From the NCBI RefSeq assembly GCF_900129425.1, contig NZ_LT670817.1:248001-312000 (forward strand): 64,000 nt of DNA. Direction: 5' to 3'. Both the position numbers and the translations under genes were made by a program. Below the pieces are notes generated by a model. That model saw only the letters and a list, made by a program, of their open reading frames with translations. It was not told where the DNA came from and searched no databases. How positions within the stretch are numbered: the first letter of the stretch is position 1; every line of letters starts with the position of its first letter. This DNA is from Bradyrhizobium erythrophlei. Lineage in GTDB: Bacteria; Pseudomonadota; Alphaproteobacteria; Rhizobiales; Xanthobacteraceae. Below are positions 7,452 to 15,476 of the stretch, piece after piece.

Positions 7452-7625
7452 TCTTTTTTCGCTTTGCCGGTTAACTCTCGGGGGCGCAAAGTGTTGCGCA
7501 CGACAGGGGCGGATATCGGAAAATACGCCCGGCATCGGCGGCAGGCTACCAACGTACCGGTTGATCACGCGGAACAGCGCGATGATCGCGGCTTGGTTTG
7601 TGGTGACGCTGTAGAGATTGCACAT
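7452..7625 (-). pseudogene. N-terminal fragment of SRAP peptidase, frameshifted
   Basis: It begins MCNLYSVTTNQAAI, the canonical N-terminus with catalytic Cys2, and continues to 'MPGVFSDI'. After that the homology ('APVVRN', 'RELTG') moves to another frame and ends, so there is a frameshift and then truncation. The C-terminal half is at 6389-6598. Confidence 0.65.
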
Positions 7626-7627
7626 GG

Positions 7628-8161
7628 TCAGGACAAATGCTGGCTTCCCGAATTCTCGCCATTTTTGCGCGTTTGTTCGAGATGCACGCGCAGACCCGCT
7701 TCGTAATTGAGAAACTTGCGGAAGAGGTTGCGAAGGTTTTGGGTAAGGTTTTCAAACTGAGATTTGAAATCGGGCTGGAGCGCCTTCCGCTTCGGGATGG
7801 CGGGGTGAGGTTGAACCTTCCGCGATGGCATGACGGTGATCCACATGGTGTGGGTTGCCGCATTTCTTTCTCCCGCCAAGGCCCCCAATTGACCGACGAG
7901 TGATGTGCCAAGCTGGCGCATGCCGTCATCCTCGGCGCGATCAAGGACGGCCAGCAACAAAGCAACAGTGATATCGCGTTGTGATTGATCGGACTTGAGT
8001 GCGAGAAACACGGATGTGGATTGGCCCCAGCTTGTGCCCGACAGCGTGTGAAAGATTTGCATAATCATCGACTGGCAGTCGTTCCAAGCCAGCGTGACGT
8101 GACCGAGCAGAGCGGCGTGCTCATTGTAAAAGCGATCTTCATCGTCCGTGTCGCCCATCAT
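7628..8161 (-). CDS. hypothetical protein (177 aa)
   Basis: ATG 8161 overlaps the TGA of the upstream gene 8158-8571 (ATGA), which suggests translational coupling. The protein is helical, with a conserved-looking 'RNAATHTMW' segment and a basic C-terminal half; an 'ERNxxxH' pattern occurs in HEPN-like helical proteins, but this is too weak to name it. It is probably encoded in one operon with 8158-8571. Confidence 0.6.
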   Translation of the reverse strand: MMGDTDDEDRFYNEHAALLGHVTLAWNDCQSMIMQIFHTLSGTSWGQSTSVFLALKSDQSQRDITVALLLAVLDRAEDDGMRQLGTSLVGQLGALAGERNAATHTMWITVMPSRKVQPHPAIPKRKALQPDFKSQFENLTQNLRNLFRKFLNYEAGLRVHLEQTRKNGENSGSQHLS

Positions 8162-8571
8162 CTCTCTCCCGGCCACCACGTCGAGGGCGGATCACTCGCG
8201 CTGATCTTGGTCGCGCGCAGTGCTACCAGATGGCTCCGCGTGTAGGGGTAGCCTCTGACCTGCGAGCAGTCCTTGCACCGCATGTAGCGCTCCAACACGT
8301 GGACCGGCGTTGCCTTCGGTCGCCGCACGATGTCGAGGGCAACGGTCTGATGCGTGTTGCAGCCAAGGCATTTCACTTCGAGATAGCGGTATCCGGCGTT
8401 GAGCGCGTCGCCTAAGGCGGGTGACGGCTGTGCCGGTCCATTGAAGGCGAGCATGCGCCCGTTCCACGCCTCGACCGCGAGCTTGTCGGCTTCCTTGCGG
8501 GCCTCTGTCGCCCGCTCTGCCGCCGCCCGCACCGAAGCGCCGTAGATGGTCTCGCGTGATTTGCTCCCCAT
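8158..8571 (-). CDS. zinc-finger-like hypothetical protein (137 aa)
   Basis: The start is taken at ATG 8571. The N-terminal half is a charged helix. The C-terminal half has 'CLGCNTH' and, about 32 residues later, 'CKDCSQ', making a two-CxxC zinc site. The stop overlaps the start of the next gene (7628-8161). The function is unknown. Confidence 0.6.
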   Translation of the reverse strand: MGSKSRETIYGASVRAAAERATEARKEADKLAVEAWNGRMLAFNGPAQPSPALGDALNAGYRYLEVKCLGCNTHQTVALDIVRRPKATPVHVLERYMRCKDCSQVRGYPYTRSHLVALRATKISASDPPSTWWPGER

Positions 8572-8731
8572 GGCGAGAGGATGCGCCGGGCCGCGCGGGA
8601 CAGGCAAGCCGCTACAGATTGCGGTGGATGACGTGCCGGGCACAACGGAGGCGTCCGAGCACCTCCGCACCAGTTCACCCGCGCTATTGGTTGGCGACGG
8701 CGATGCCGAGCGGAAAGCGAAACGAGGACGG

Positions 8732-9439
8732 TCAAACGCTAAGGTTATCCCACGGGTGAGGCTTGCTTCTACGCTTTCTCAACGCGTCACTCATATCCTG
8801 AGGAACTTCTATGTCCAATTCCCCGAGGGCGCTTAGGAAGTCGCCAACAATCTCGCTATCGAGCTTGAACTTTAGGTAGCTGTCGACATCTTCGATGAAA
8901 TTTGAAATCCCTGCAAACTCTTTTTCAAGCTCATTGCGCGTAAGCTGCATGAAGCCCGCCGCCTTAGCATGGGGGCCGTAGTAGCTCACCACACCGCACT
9001 CAACATTGCTTACAGGAGGGATCTTACATTTTTCGAAGATCTGATTGCTTTCGAGTTTGGCGGTATCGAGGCGGTTTTTAATACCTTTCTTTGCATCGCT
9101 ATCATGCTTTCCAAGTCCGCGCTTCACCTCAAAAATTCTCAGAACCCTACCGTCGTAAAGTATGAGGTCAATCCGAAGTCCCTTTCGATATGATGCATTG
9201 GACAGTTCTACCTCATCCCATGCCTTCCAAGCAGGATCGGTATTGATGGCAATACCCAATGCCTTTTGAAGTATCGTCCCATGTCGCTTGTATATCGAGG
9301 ATATCTTGCTTGTGGCGCTGGACGCGCTGCGTGTTACGAGGACATCGGCAGCGAACTTTCCGTTCTCAAGTGTCTTAACAGTCTGCCGAATTGCGGACGC
9401 CATTACGGCGCGTTCTTTATCGGTAATCAAGATGGGCAT
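8732..9439 (-). CDS. PD-(D/E)XK nuclease-like protein
   Basis: The 235-residue protein contains the sequence around D91 (RIDLILYDGR) followed by E104-x-K106 (IFEVKRG), matching the D...ExK core of PD-(D/E)XK nucleases, with a preceding Glu-rich helix. This fold is found in restriction and repair enzymes and in several defence proteins. There is no partner methylase and no helicase next to it. Base composition is a little lower in GC than the core genes, in line with acquired DNA. Nuclease activity is inferred. Confidence 0.55.
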   Translation of the reverse strand: MPILITDKERAVMASAIRQTVKTLENGKFAADVLVTRSASSATSKISSIYKRHGTILQKALGIAINTDPAWKAWDEVELSNASYRKGLRIDLILYDGRVLRIFEVKRGLGKHDSDAKKGIKNRLDTAKLESNQIFEKCKIPPVSNVECGVVSYYGPHAKAAGFMQLTRNELEKEFAGISNFIEDVDSYLKFKLDSEIVGDFLSALGELDIEVPQDMSDALRKRRSKPHPWDNLSV

Positions 9440-9479
9440 TTTGCTTTATCGTTAAACCATCGTCCGTCGCGCCGGAACG

Positions 9480-9866
9480 CTACTTAAGGAGATCGAGCCC
9501 TTTCGCTCTCCTGAAGTTGTTGATGTAAGTCTTGCACATTGCGAAAAGCCCTGTCGTCAAAACTTGTGAGGGCGGTAACGTCCAGCTATCCGGGTTCTGG
9601 GCGTAATAAGTCTCAACGAGCCGAACAAGCATCCCGCTATTCAACTTCGATTGCTGAGTACAAGAGCTGATGCCACGCATGTTCGCTTCGCTATAGAGAT
9701 CGTTCTCTATCATCGTATTGAGCCCGAGGTCATATGCGCCCATCATATATCCCGACTTTTGTTCTGCACTGAGGTCTCGCCAATCCGCATAGCTGCCGAT
9801 GTACCCGCCGAAGGCGGGTACGCTCAGGTCCACAATCAAAGCCACTGTCAGCGATGTCCGTCGCAT
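9480..9866 (-). CDS. secreted Rap1a/Tai-like protein
   Basis: ATG 9866 gives an N-terminal signal-like segment (basic MRRT, then a hydrophobic run). The body has the order 'W-x2-L-x4-K-x2-Y-x3-G', a Cys, a helix with 'ETYYAQNPDSW' and a final Cys before 'KTYINN', similar to the two-Cys Rap1a/Tai immunity family, which act in the periplasm. Similarity is by pattern only; no toxin gene is seen nearby. Confidence 0.45.
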   Translation of the reverse strand: MRRTSLTVALIVDLSVPAFGGYIGSYADWRDLSAEQKSGYMMGAYDLGLNTMIENDLYSEANMRGISSCTQQSKLNSGMLVRLVETYYAQNPDSWTLPPSQVLTTGLFAMCKTYINNFRRAKGLDLLK

Positions 9867-10053
9867 TGCATGCCACTCCAGTTTATCTATCTCTTGGGCC
9901 GCGCCGAAGACCACCAAGCGCGGGCTTTAGGTCGCTCATAGAGCGATGTCCGGTGCCGGGGCATCTTTTTTGACGGTTATCCACTGGCAATGATTGGCAA
10001 CGACCCCGCAGCCGGTCACACTTCTGGCCGCCCCGAAATCAGCGCGGACAATT

Positions 10054-10776
10054 ATGACAGACCCATTGACGGCAGAAGCAATCTACCTGCGGGTCGGCAG
10101 CTTGATAGCCGACGCGCCCGACTTGAAGGCCGACCCGACACCCGAGACACACCGTTGGGTCGCACAGGTCTTGGCGCTGATAGAGGCGGGTGAGTTGGTG
10201 AATTCGGCGAGCATCGCTACGTTCAAAGTCGCGTCACAAAATATGGAAGGCCCGCTGCGAGATCTGAACGCGGGCACGATCTTGTCCATCGCGCATCAGG
10301 CCCTCGCGAAGGCGGAGCTTCACGCGCCCGCCGAGTTGCAGGGAGCGTTCATCGCTGCTGGACACGCCTTCGACGCATTCGCTGCGGTTGGCAAGGCGCT
10401 GGGCACGGCGACGGGCGACGTGTTCATCGTTGACCCGTATGCCGAGGCCAAGTTGCTGACCGACTATGCTGTGCTCGCGCCTGAGACTGTGTCGTTGCGG
10501 GTCTTGACCGAAGCAACGTATAGCAAGGCACTGAAGCCAGCGGCGGAGCACTGGCGGCAGCAGATGAAGCAAGCCCTTGAGGTGCGGCTCGGCGCACCGC
10601 GTACCCTGCATGATCGATTGATACTGATCGACGGCAAGACTGCCTTCGTGCTCGGGCAATCGTTCAAGGACTTGGCGACACGCGCCCACACGAGCCTCGT
10701 CCGCATGCCGCCAGACGCGGGGAAGCTCAAGATTGAAGCCTACGAACTGATGTGGTCGTCGGCGACATTGCTCTGA
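10054..10776 (+). CDS. PLD-like protein with one HxR-x4-D motif
   Basis: From ATG 10054 the product has 240 residues (ATG 9994 is also possible). The C-terminal half has 'GDVFIVDPY', then H186-x-R188-x4-D193 followed by GQSFKD, the arrangement of phospholipase-D-like phosphodiesterases with Arg replacing the usual Lys. One motif means it would need to dimerise. Possible roles are nuclease or defence effector, but neither is shown. It is the last gene before the core-like region begins. Confidence 0.5.
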   Translation: MTDPLTAEAIYLRVGSLIADAPDLKADPTPETHRWVAQVLALIEAGELVNSASIATFKVASQNMEGPLRDLNAGTILSIAHQALAKAELHAPAELQGAFIAAGHAFDAFAAVGKALGTATGDVFIVDPYAEAKLLTDYAVLAPETVSLRVLTEATYSKALKPAAEHWRQQMKQALEVRLGAPRTLHDRLILIDGKTAFVLGQSFKDLATRAHTSLVRMPPDAGKLKIEAYELMWSSATLL

Positions 10777-10811
10777 CGCCCCGTCGCGCGCATCGGGATC
10801 GCGCAGGGGAA

Positions 10812-10829
10812 GGGACACTATTGGGACAC
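10812..10829. repeat. paired GGGACAC repeat near a possible element end
   Basis: Two GGGACAC heptamers are spaced with an 11-bp period. Paired heptamers at one helical turn are typical arm sites of tyrosine recombinases. The position, between the last accessory gene and the core-like region, fits the end of an integrated element, but no attachment core was identified. Confidence 0.3.
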
Positions 10830-10915
10830 CCCTTTTGATTTACCTCGATATTTCAATTAGTTACTTAGAGGCACCTTCTCCCACAAGGGGAGAAGGGAAG
10901 AGCCGTCTCCCAACA

Positions 10916-11974
10916 TCACGCCGCATCGATGCGGCGAAAACCGTTCCACATCGCGGTGGCGGCGCCGGAGGTCAGCACCGGGAAAATCCGCGTGTCCTGA
11001 TAATTGCCGTTGAGCGAGACCCGTGGCAGCGCGGTGAGGTGATCGGCGCTTTCGGGAAAGATCATGCCCGGCCGTGTCGTCACCGCGGTCTTGAATCCGG
11101 CGCTGCGGGCCAGCGCGAATTCGCGGGCGCCGGCCGCGATCTTGTCGCCGTAGGGATAGGCGAGATGGACGATCGGACGCTGCAACGCGTCCTCGATCCG
11201 CGCACGACTGACGGCCATCTCCTGGCCGGCGGTGGCCTCGGTCTGCCTGGCGAGATTGCAATGGGTAATGGTATGCGCGCCGATGCTGACCAGGGGATCT
11301 TCCGCGAACGGCTTCAACTCGTCCCAGGACATGCAGAGGTCGCTGCAAACCGAACTTTCATCGACACCGTGGCGCGCGCACAGCGCGGTGATCTCGCGCT
11401 GGATATCATGCTCGCCCGGCAAGCCGCGCAGCCAGTCATGCAGACGGTCGAACGCGGCCTGTTTGGCGGAAGGGGTCGAGGCATCGATGCGGGTCGATGC
11501 GCCGCCGATCATGGCTTCGATCGAAGCGGCCCTGGCGATCATCATTTCCAGCGCGATCCACCACAGCCTTCCCACTCCCTCCGCGAAATCGCTGGTGACG
11601 AAGACGGTGAAAGGCGCCTCGAATTCCCGCATTACCGGCAGCGCGAAATCCCGGTTGTCGCGATAACCATCGTCGAGGGTGAAGCAGGCAAAACGCCTCG
11701 AAAAGTTGCGTTCGACCAGCCGCTGATGCACTTCGTCCAGTGTGATGATATCGACATCGCGCGAACGCAGGTGCGACAACATGGCGCGCAGGAATTCCGG
11801 CTCGACCTCGAGGTGACGATTGGGCTGGAACTCGGCGTCACGGCGCGGGCGGACATGGTGCAGCATGAAAATCGCGCCGACGCCTGAGAAGATCGGCCGC
11901 AGCAGATAATGCGCCCCGCTGAAGTAAAGCGCTCCCAGTCCGGCCCGGATGACGTTATTGCGAAACTGCTTCAT
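10916..11974 (-). CDS. polysaccharide deacetylase family protein
   Basis: The 352-residue protein of the NodB/CE4 type has 'FTLDDGYRDN' (catalytic and metal Asp) at about residue 98, 'SIGAHTITH' (HxxxH metal ligands) at about 234 and 'AYPYGD' near 272. These enzymes remove acetyl groups from N-acetylated glycans with a divalent metal. The N-terminus has a hydrophobic stretch but no clear signal peptide. It is transcribed away from the OmpA gene and is the first core-like gene after the accessory block. The substrate is unknown; an envelope polysaccharide is plausible. Confidence 0.8.
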   Translation of the reverse strand: MKQFRNNVIRAGLGALYFSGAHYLLRPIFSGVGAIFMLHHVRPRRDAEFQPNRHLEVEPEFLRAMLSHLRSRDVDIITLDEVHQRLVERNFSRRFACFTLDDGYRDNRDFALPVMREFEAPFTVFVTSDFAEGVGRLWWIALEMMIARAASIEAMIGGASTRIDASTPSAKQAAFDRLHDWLRGLPGEHDIQREITALCARHGVDESSVCSDLCMSWDELKPFAEDPLVSIGAHTITHCNLARQTEATAGQEMAVSRARIEDALQRPIVHLAYPYGDKIAAGAREFALARSAGFKTAVTTRPGMIFPESADHLTALPRVSLNGNYQDTRIFPVLTSGAATAMWNGFRRIDAA

Positions 11975-12215
11975 TCGGGAATGGCTGGCCGGTTGTGATG
12001 CGATTGCGAAACTAGCGGGAAACCGCTGAAGAAAAGGTTAGTCGGAGGGCTGCTCGCCGCCGGACTGTTCCGCGTTATTTCGGGTTTGACAGCCTCGCAA
12101 GGGTTTGTTTTCTCTCAGTTCCCAATGCCGCCGATTTGAAGTTCCTGCACGGCCTCCGCGGGTTCGCATCAGGAACGTCAAATCGAAAAGCGGCACTGGA
12201 ATCATAGTATTATCA

Positions 12216-12286
12216 GTGCCCCCTTTGTTTCCGAAATTCGTGTCAGGGGATGCCGCGATCGCTCACGAATTTCGGAAACGGGGCAC
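12216..12286. repeat. strong inverted repeat before the OmpA-like gene
   Basis: Arms 12227-12242 and 12264-12279 are a perfect 16-bp inverted repeat (GTTTCCGAAATTCGTG and its complement). They are extended by outer GTGCCCC/GGGGCAC arms (12216-12222 and 12280-12286) and have a 21-bp centre. It sits 20 bp before the chosen ATG at 12307, so it would form a large hairpin in the mRNA leader or a cruciform. It has no T run. Confidence 0.75.
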
Positions 12287-12306
12287 CGGGCCCCGCGGGA
12301 CAGCGA

Positions 12307-13704
12307 ATGCACGGACTTTTCAGGTGGAGCAGCAAATGGTGGCCGGGCGTGATTCCACTGGTCGTCTTTTGGGCTATCGCGGCCTGGATGAGCACCGCAC
12401 CGCTGGAAGCCGATCTGGCCGCCCGCTCTACCTCGGCGCTGAAGGACACCGTGCTCGACAAGAGCAGGATCGCGGTCGCCGGCCGCGACGTCACCTTCGC
12501 CGCGGACGCATTCTCGGAAGATGGCCGTCGCAGCGCGCTGGCCGCCGTGGAAGCCGTGCCGGGCGTGCGGATCGTCAACGACGAAACCCGGCTTGTTCCC
12601 GAAGCCAGGCCGTTCGTATGGTCGGCTGAGCGGGACGTCGTCAGGGTGACGCTGGGCGGCAGTGCGCCGCTGCCGGCCAGCAAGGGAAAGTTGCTGGAGG
12701 CAGCCCGCGCCAGTCTCGGCGGCGTCGAGGTGGTCGATCAGATGAATTTGTCGCGCGGCGCGCCGCCGCAATTCGACAAAGCCGCATTGCTGCTGCTCGA
12801 TCAGATCGCGAAATTGAAAGACGGCAAGATCACGATTTCCGATACCAAGGTCAGCCTCTCCGGCATGGCGCGCGATCTCGGCGGCCGGGAAGCGATCGCG
12901 GCGGCGCTGAAAAATCTCCCCGAGGGTTTTTCGGTCGCCAGCAATGAGGTCAAGGCGCCGCCTTATATCTTCCAGGCTTACAAGGATCCGGTGGCGGTGA
13001 CGCTGACGCTGACGGGATATGTGCCCGACAACAATGTCCACGCCGCACTGGCAGCCGCGGCGGCGCGCAAGTTCTTCAGCGAAAAAGTAGTCGACAATCT
13101 CAAGGCGAGCGTCGGCGCGCCCTCCGGATTTGCAGCCGCCGTGGTGCCTGCGCTGGGCGCGCTGTCGAGGCTGTCGACCGGCACCCTGGTGGTGTCCGAT
13201 CGGGAGGTGAAACTCTCGGGCGACGCCCTTTATGACGCGGCGGCGGCCCAGATTCGCGCCGGCCTGGCCAAGGATTTTCCCGCGGGCTGGCAGGTCAAGG
13301 CCGACATTTCGGTCAAGCCCGCGGCCGCGCCGGTCGATGCGACCGTGTGCCAGCAGCTGTTTTCGGATTTGCTGGCGAAGGGAAAAATCCGTTTCGATTC
13401 CAGGCGCACCACCATCGATCCGGATTCGGCCGGGTTGCTCGACCGGCTGATCGAAACCGCGCTGCGCTGTCCGACCGTCAATGTTGAAATCGCGGGGCAC
13501 ACCGACGGCGACGGCGAGGACGGCTTCAACCAGGCGCTGTCGGAAAAGCGCGCGCAGGCGGTGACCGATTATCTTGTCAAAGCCGGGTTGCCCGCCGATC
13601 GCTTCACGGCGACCGGCTACGGCAGCACCCAGCCGGTCGCTTCAAATGGCACCGACGAAGGCAAGGCGCAGAACCGGCGCATCGAGTTCGTGGTGAGGGA
13701 ATAG
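12307..13704 (+). CDS. OmpA family protein with BON-like repeats
   Basis: ATG 12307 places one transmembrane helix at residues about 14-30, so the protein is anchored in the inner membrane or secreted. Several BON-like segments of about 70-80 residues follow. The C-terminus (about residues 340-465) is an OmpA/MotB peptidoglycan-binding domain with 'IRFDSRRTTIDPDS', 'EIAGHTDGDG' and 'LSEKRAQAVTDYLVKAG', ending 'NRRIEFVV'. It probably links the membrane and peptidoglycan. The next small membrane gene starts 3 bp after its stop. An in-frame start at 12250 would lie inside the inverted repeat and is less likely. Confidence 0.85.
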   Translation: MHGLFRWSSKWWPGVIPLVVFWAIAAWMSTAPLEADLAARSTSALKDTVLDKSRIAVAGRDVTFAADAFSEDGRRSALAAVEAVPGVRIVNDETRLVPEARPFVWSAERDVVRVTLGGSAPLPASKGKLLEAARASLGGVEVVDQMNLSRGAPPQFDKAALLLLDQIAKLKDGKITISDTKVSLSGMARDLGGREAIAAALKNLPEGFSVASNEVKAPPYIFQAYKDPVAVTLTLTGYVPDNNVHAALAAAAARKFFSEKVVDNLKASVGAPSGFAAAVVPALGALSRLSTGTLVVSDREVKLSGDALYDAAAAQIRAGLAKDFPAGWQVKADISVKPAAAPVDATVCQQLFSDLLAKGKIRFDSRRTTIDPDSAGLLDRLIETALRCPTVNVEIAGHTDGDGEDGFNQALSEKRAQAVTDYLVKAGLPADRFTATGYGSTQPVASNGTDEGKAQNRRIEFVVRE

Positions 13705-13706
13705 CG

Positions 13707-14003
13707 ATGGCCTATCTCGTGACATTTCATTGGGGCTGGCTGCTCGCCGCGCTGTTGCTGGGTCTGGCCATGGGCTGGATCGCGGTGGTTCATCGCGGCC
13801 AGGGCGTATCGAAGCGAACCACGCGGTGGCTCGCCGTGTTGGCGGCCGCGCTGGTCGCGGCGGCACTGGCGCGCGTGATCCCCGGCCGCCCGGGCTATTG
13901 GCTCGATCTCGGTCTGATCATGTTTGCCATGTATCTGGTCGGTTGCGCGGTGGGATCGTGGCTGCGCGACTGGGCGCTGTCGCGCCACGCGCCGGCGGCC
14001 TGA
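13707..14003 (+). CDS. small three-helix membrane protein (98 aa)
   Basis: It is very hydrophobic, with three helices (residues about 8-26, 37-54 and 64-84) joined by Arg-rich loops. It starts 3 bp after the OmpA-like gene and is surely cotranscribed with it; a link to that envelope protein is an inference. No family name is recognised. Confidence 0.7.
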   Translation: MAYLVTFHWGWLLAALLLGLAMGWIAVVHRGQGVSKRTTRWLAVLAAALVAAALARVIPGRPGYWLDLGLIMFAMYLVGCAVGSWLRDWALSRHAPAA

Positions 14004-14388
14004 GGATTTCCAGGGGGGCGCGGGATGCAGCGGTTTACCGGCGAGGGCGACGCGCCGCTCGCGTGGTCGGCCACGTGCCGGAACTCGATCTCTTGATTTT
14101 TCAGCGGCTGTCGGCAAAACCCGCCGCCTGATATCATGAAAACTTGACCACTTGCCGCGCAGGGGTGCGGCCGGGACTTCGCTCTGCTGGCGCGAATGCA
14201 GCAAAACTGGGCATTTCGCAAGCATGAATTGCCCGTAATATGTTGAAGGAGCGCGTTTTATTCACGTTATGCGAATTCCACTCCGGCGCAAAACACGCTA
14301 CCACATCGGGGCAGAGAACAAGCGTGGTGCCGGCAGCGGCGAAGTTCGCTCAGGTACCGGCGTCGCGGGATCGTAATTCGAGGTGGAG
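14004..14388. other. intergenic region before the flippase-like gene
   Basis: No gene is supported. It presumably carries the promoter for the gene at 14389; I found no near-consensus promoter, operator or terminator. Confidence 0.4.
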
Positions 14389-15444
14389 ATGCTGGAAGCA
14401 ATACGCAGGGCGGCCTCGTTTCTGCGCCAGAAGCAAATCCTGCATAAGCTAGGTGTTGCGGTCAGCGTCACGGTCATCGCGATCGCGTGCTACGTGCTTT
14501 ACCATATGCTTCGCGGCATCGACGTCGACGAGGTCGTCGAGGCGCTCAAGCAGACCGAGCCCCGCCAGATTGCGCTGGCCGCGTTGTTCGTTGCCGCCGG
14601 CTATTTCACCCTGACCTTCTATGACCTGTTCGCGGTTCGCGCCATCGGCCGCGCCGATATTCCCTACCGCGTCAACGCGCTCGCGGCTTTCACCAGTTAT
14701 TCGATCGGGCATAATGTCGGCGCCAGCGTGTTTACCGGCGGCGCGGTGCGCTATCGCATCTATTCCGCGTGGGGACTGAACGCGATCGACGTCGCCAAGA
14801 TCTGCTTTCTGGCCGGCCTGACCTTCTGGCTCGGCAATGCCGCGGTGTTGGGGCTGGGTATCGCCTTTCATCCGGAAGCGGCGGCCGCGATCGATCAGCT
14901 GCCGATCTGGCTCAACCGTATCGTCGCGTTCGGGATCATCGTCGGGCTGGTCGCCTATGTGGTCTGGGTCTGGACCCAACCGAGAGCGGTCGGTCGCGGG
15001 CCCTGGACCGTGCAGTTGCCGGGCGGTCCGCTGACCCTGCTGCAGATCGTGATCGGCATTGTCGATCTCGGCTTTTGCGCGCTGGCGATGTACGTGCTGG
15101 TGCCGGACGAGCCCAACCTCGGCTTCGTGGTTGTCGCGGTTATCTTTGTCTCGGCGACGCTGCTCGGCTTTGCCAGCCATTCCCCCGGCGGGCTGGGCGT
15201 GTTCGACGCCGCCATGCTGGTCGGCCTGTGGCAGATGGACCGGGAAGACCTGCTCGCGGGGATGCTGCTGTTCCGCGTGCTCTATTATCTTGCGCCGTTC
15301 GTCATATCTGTAATCTTACTGACGTTTCGGGAGGTTATCCTCGGCGCGCGGCTGAAGCGCCTGCGTCGGGCGACGCCCGGCTCTGAGGCGGCGCCGAAAC
15401 GCGAGGCCGTCTACGTAAGAGAGCGCGGGGACACCGGCGCCTGA
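14389..15444 (+). CDS. UPF0104/LPG-synthase-TM family membrane protein
   Basis: The product has 351 residues from ATG 14389, with GAGG 5 bp upstream (GTG 14383 is possible). Eight or more hydrophobic helices occur, with motifs of the lysylphosphatidylglycerol synthase transmembrane (flippase-like) family: 'FTSYSIGHNVGASVFTGGAVRYRIYS' region and 'SHSPGGLGVFDAAM', then 'RVLYYLAPF'. Unlike MprF it lacks the C-terminal aminoacyltransferase domain. Members move or modify lipids and glycolipids in the inner membrane; the specific substrate is unknown. Confidence 0.8.
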   Translation: MLEAIRRAASFLRQKQILHKLGVAVSVTVIAIACYVLYHMLRGIDVDEVVEALKQTEPRQIALAALFVAAGYFTLTFYDLFAVRAIGRADIPYRVNALAAFTSYSIGHNVGASVFTGGAVRYRIYSAWGLNAIDVAKICFLAGLTFWLGNAAVLGLGIAFHPEAAAAIDQLPIWLNRIVAFGIIVGLVAYVVWVWTQPRAVGRGPWTVQLPGGPLTLLQIVIGIVDLGFCALAMYVLVPDEPNLGFVVVAVIFVSATLLGFASHSPGGLGVFDAAMLVGLWQMDREDLLAGMLLFRVLYYLAPFVISVILLTFREVILGARLKRLRRATPGSEAAPKREAVYVRERGDTGA

Positions 15445-15476
15445 CGAGACGGACCCGAACGAAGAGAGCCGGTCCG

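Noticed and set aside
12202..13500. Minus-strand open frame (432 codons) opposite the OmpA-like gene
   Set aside because: Its translation is low-complexity Arg/Gly/His, whereas the plus strand encodes recognisable OmpA and BON domains.
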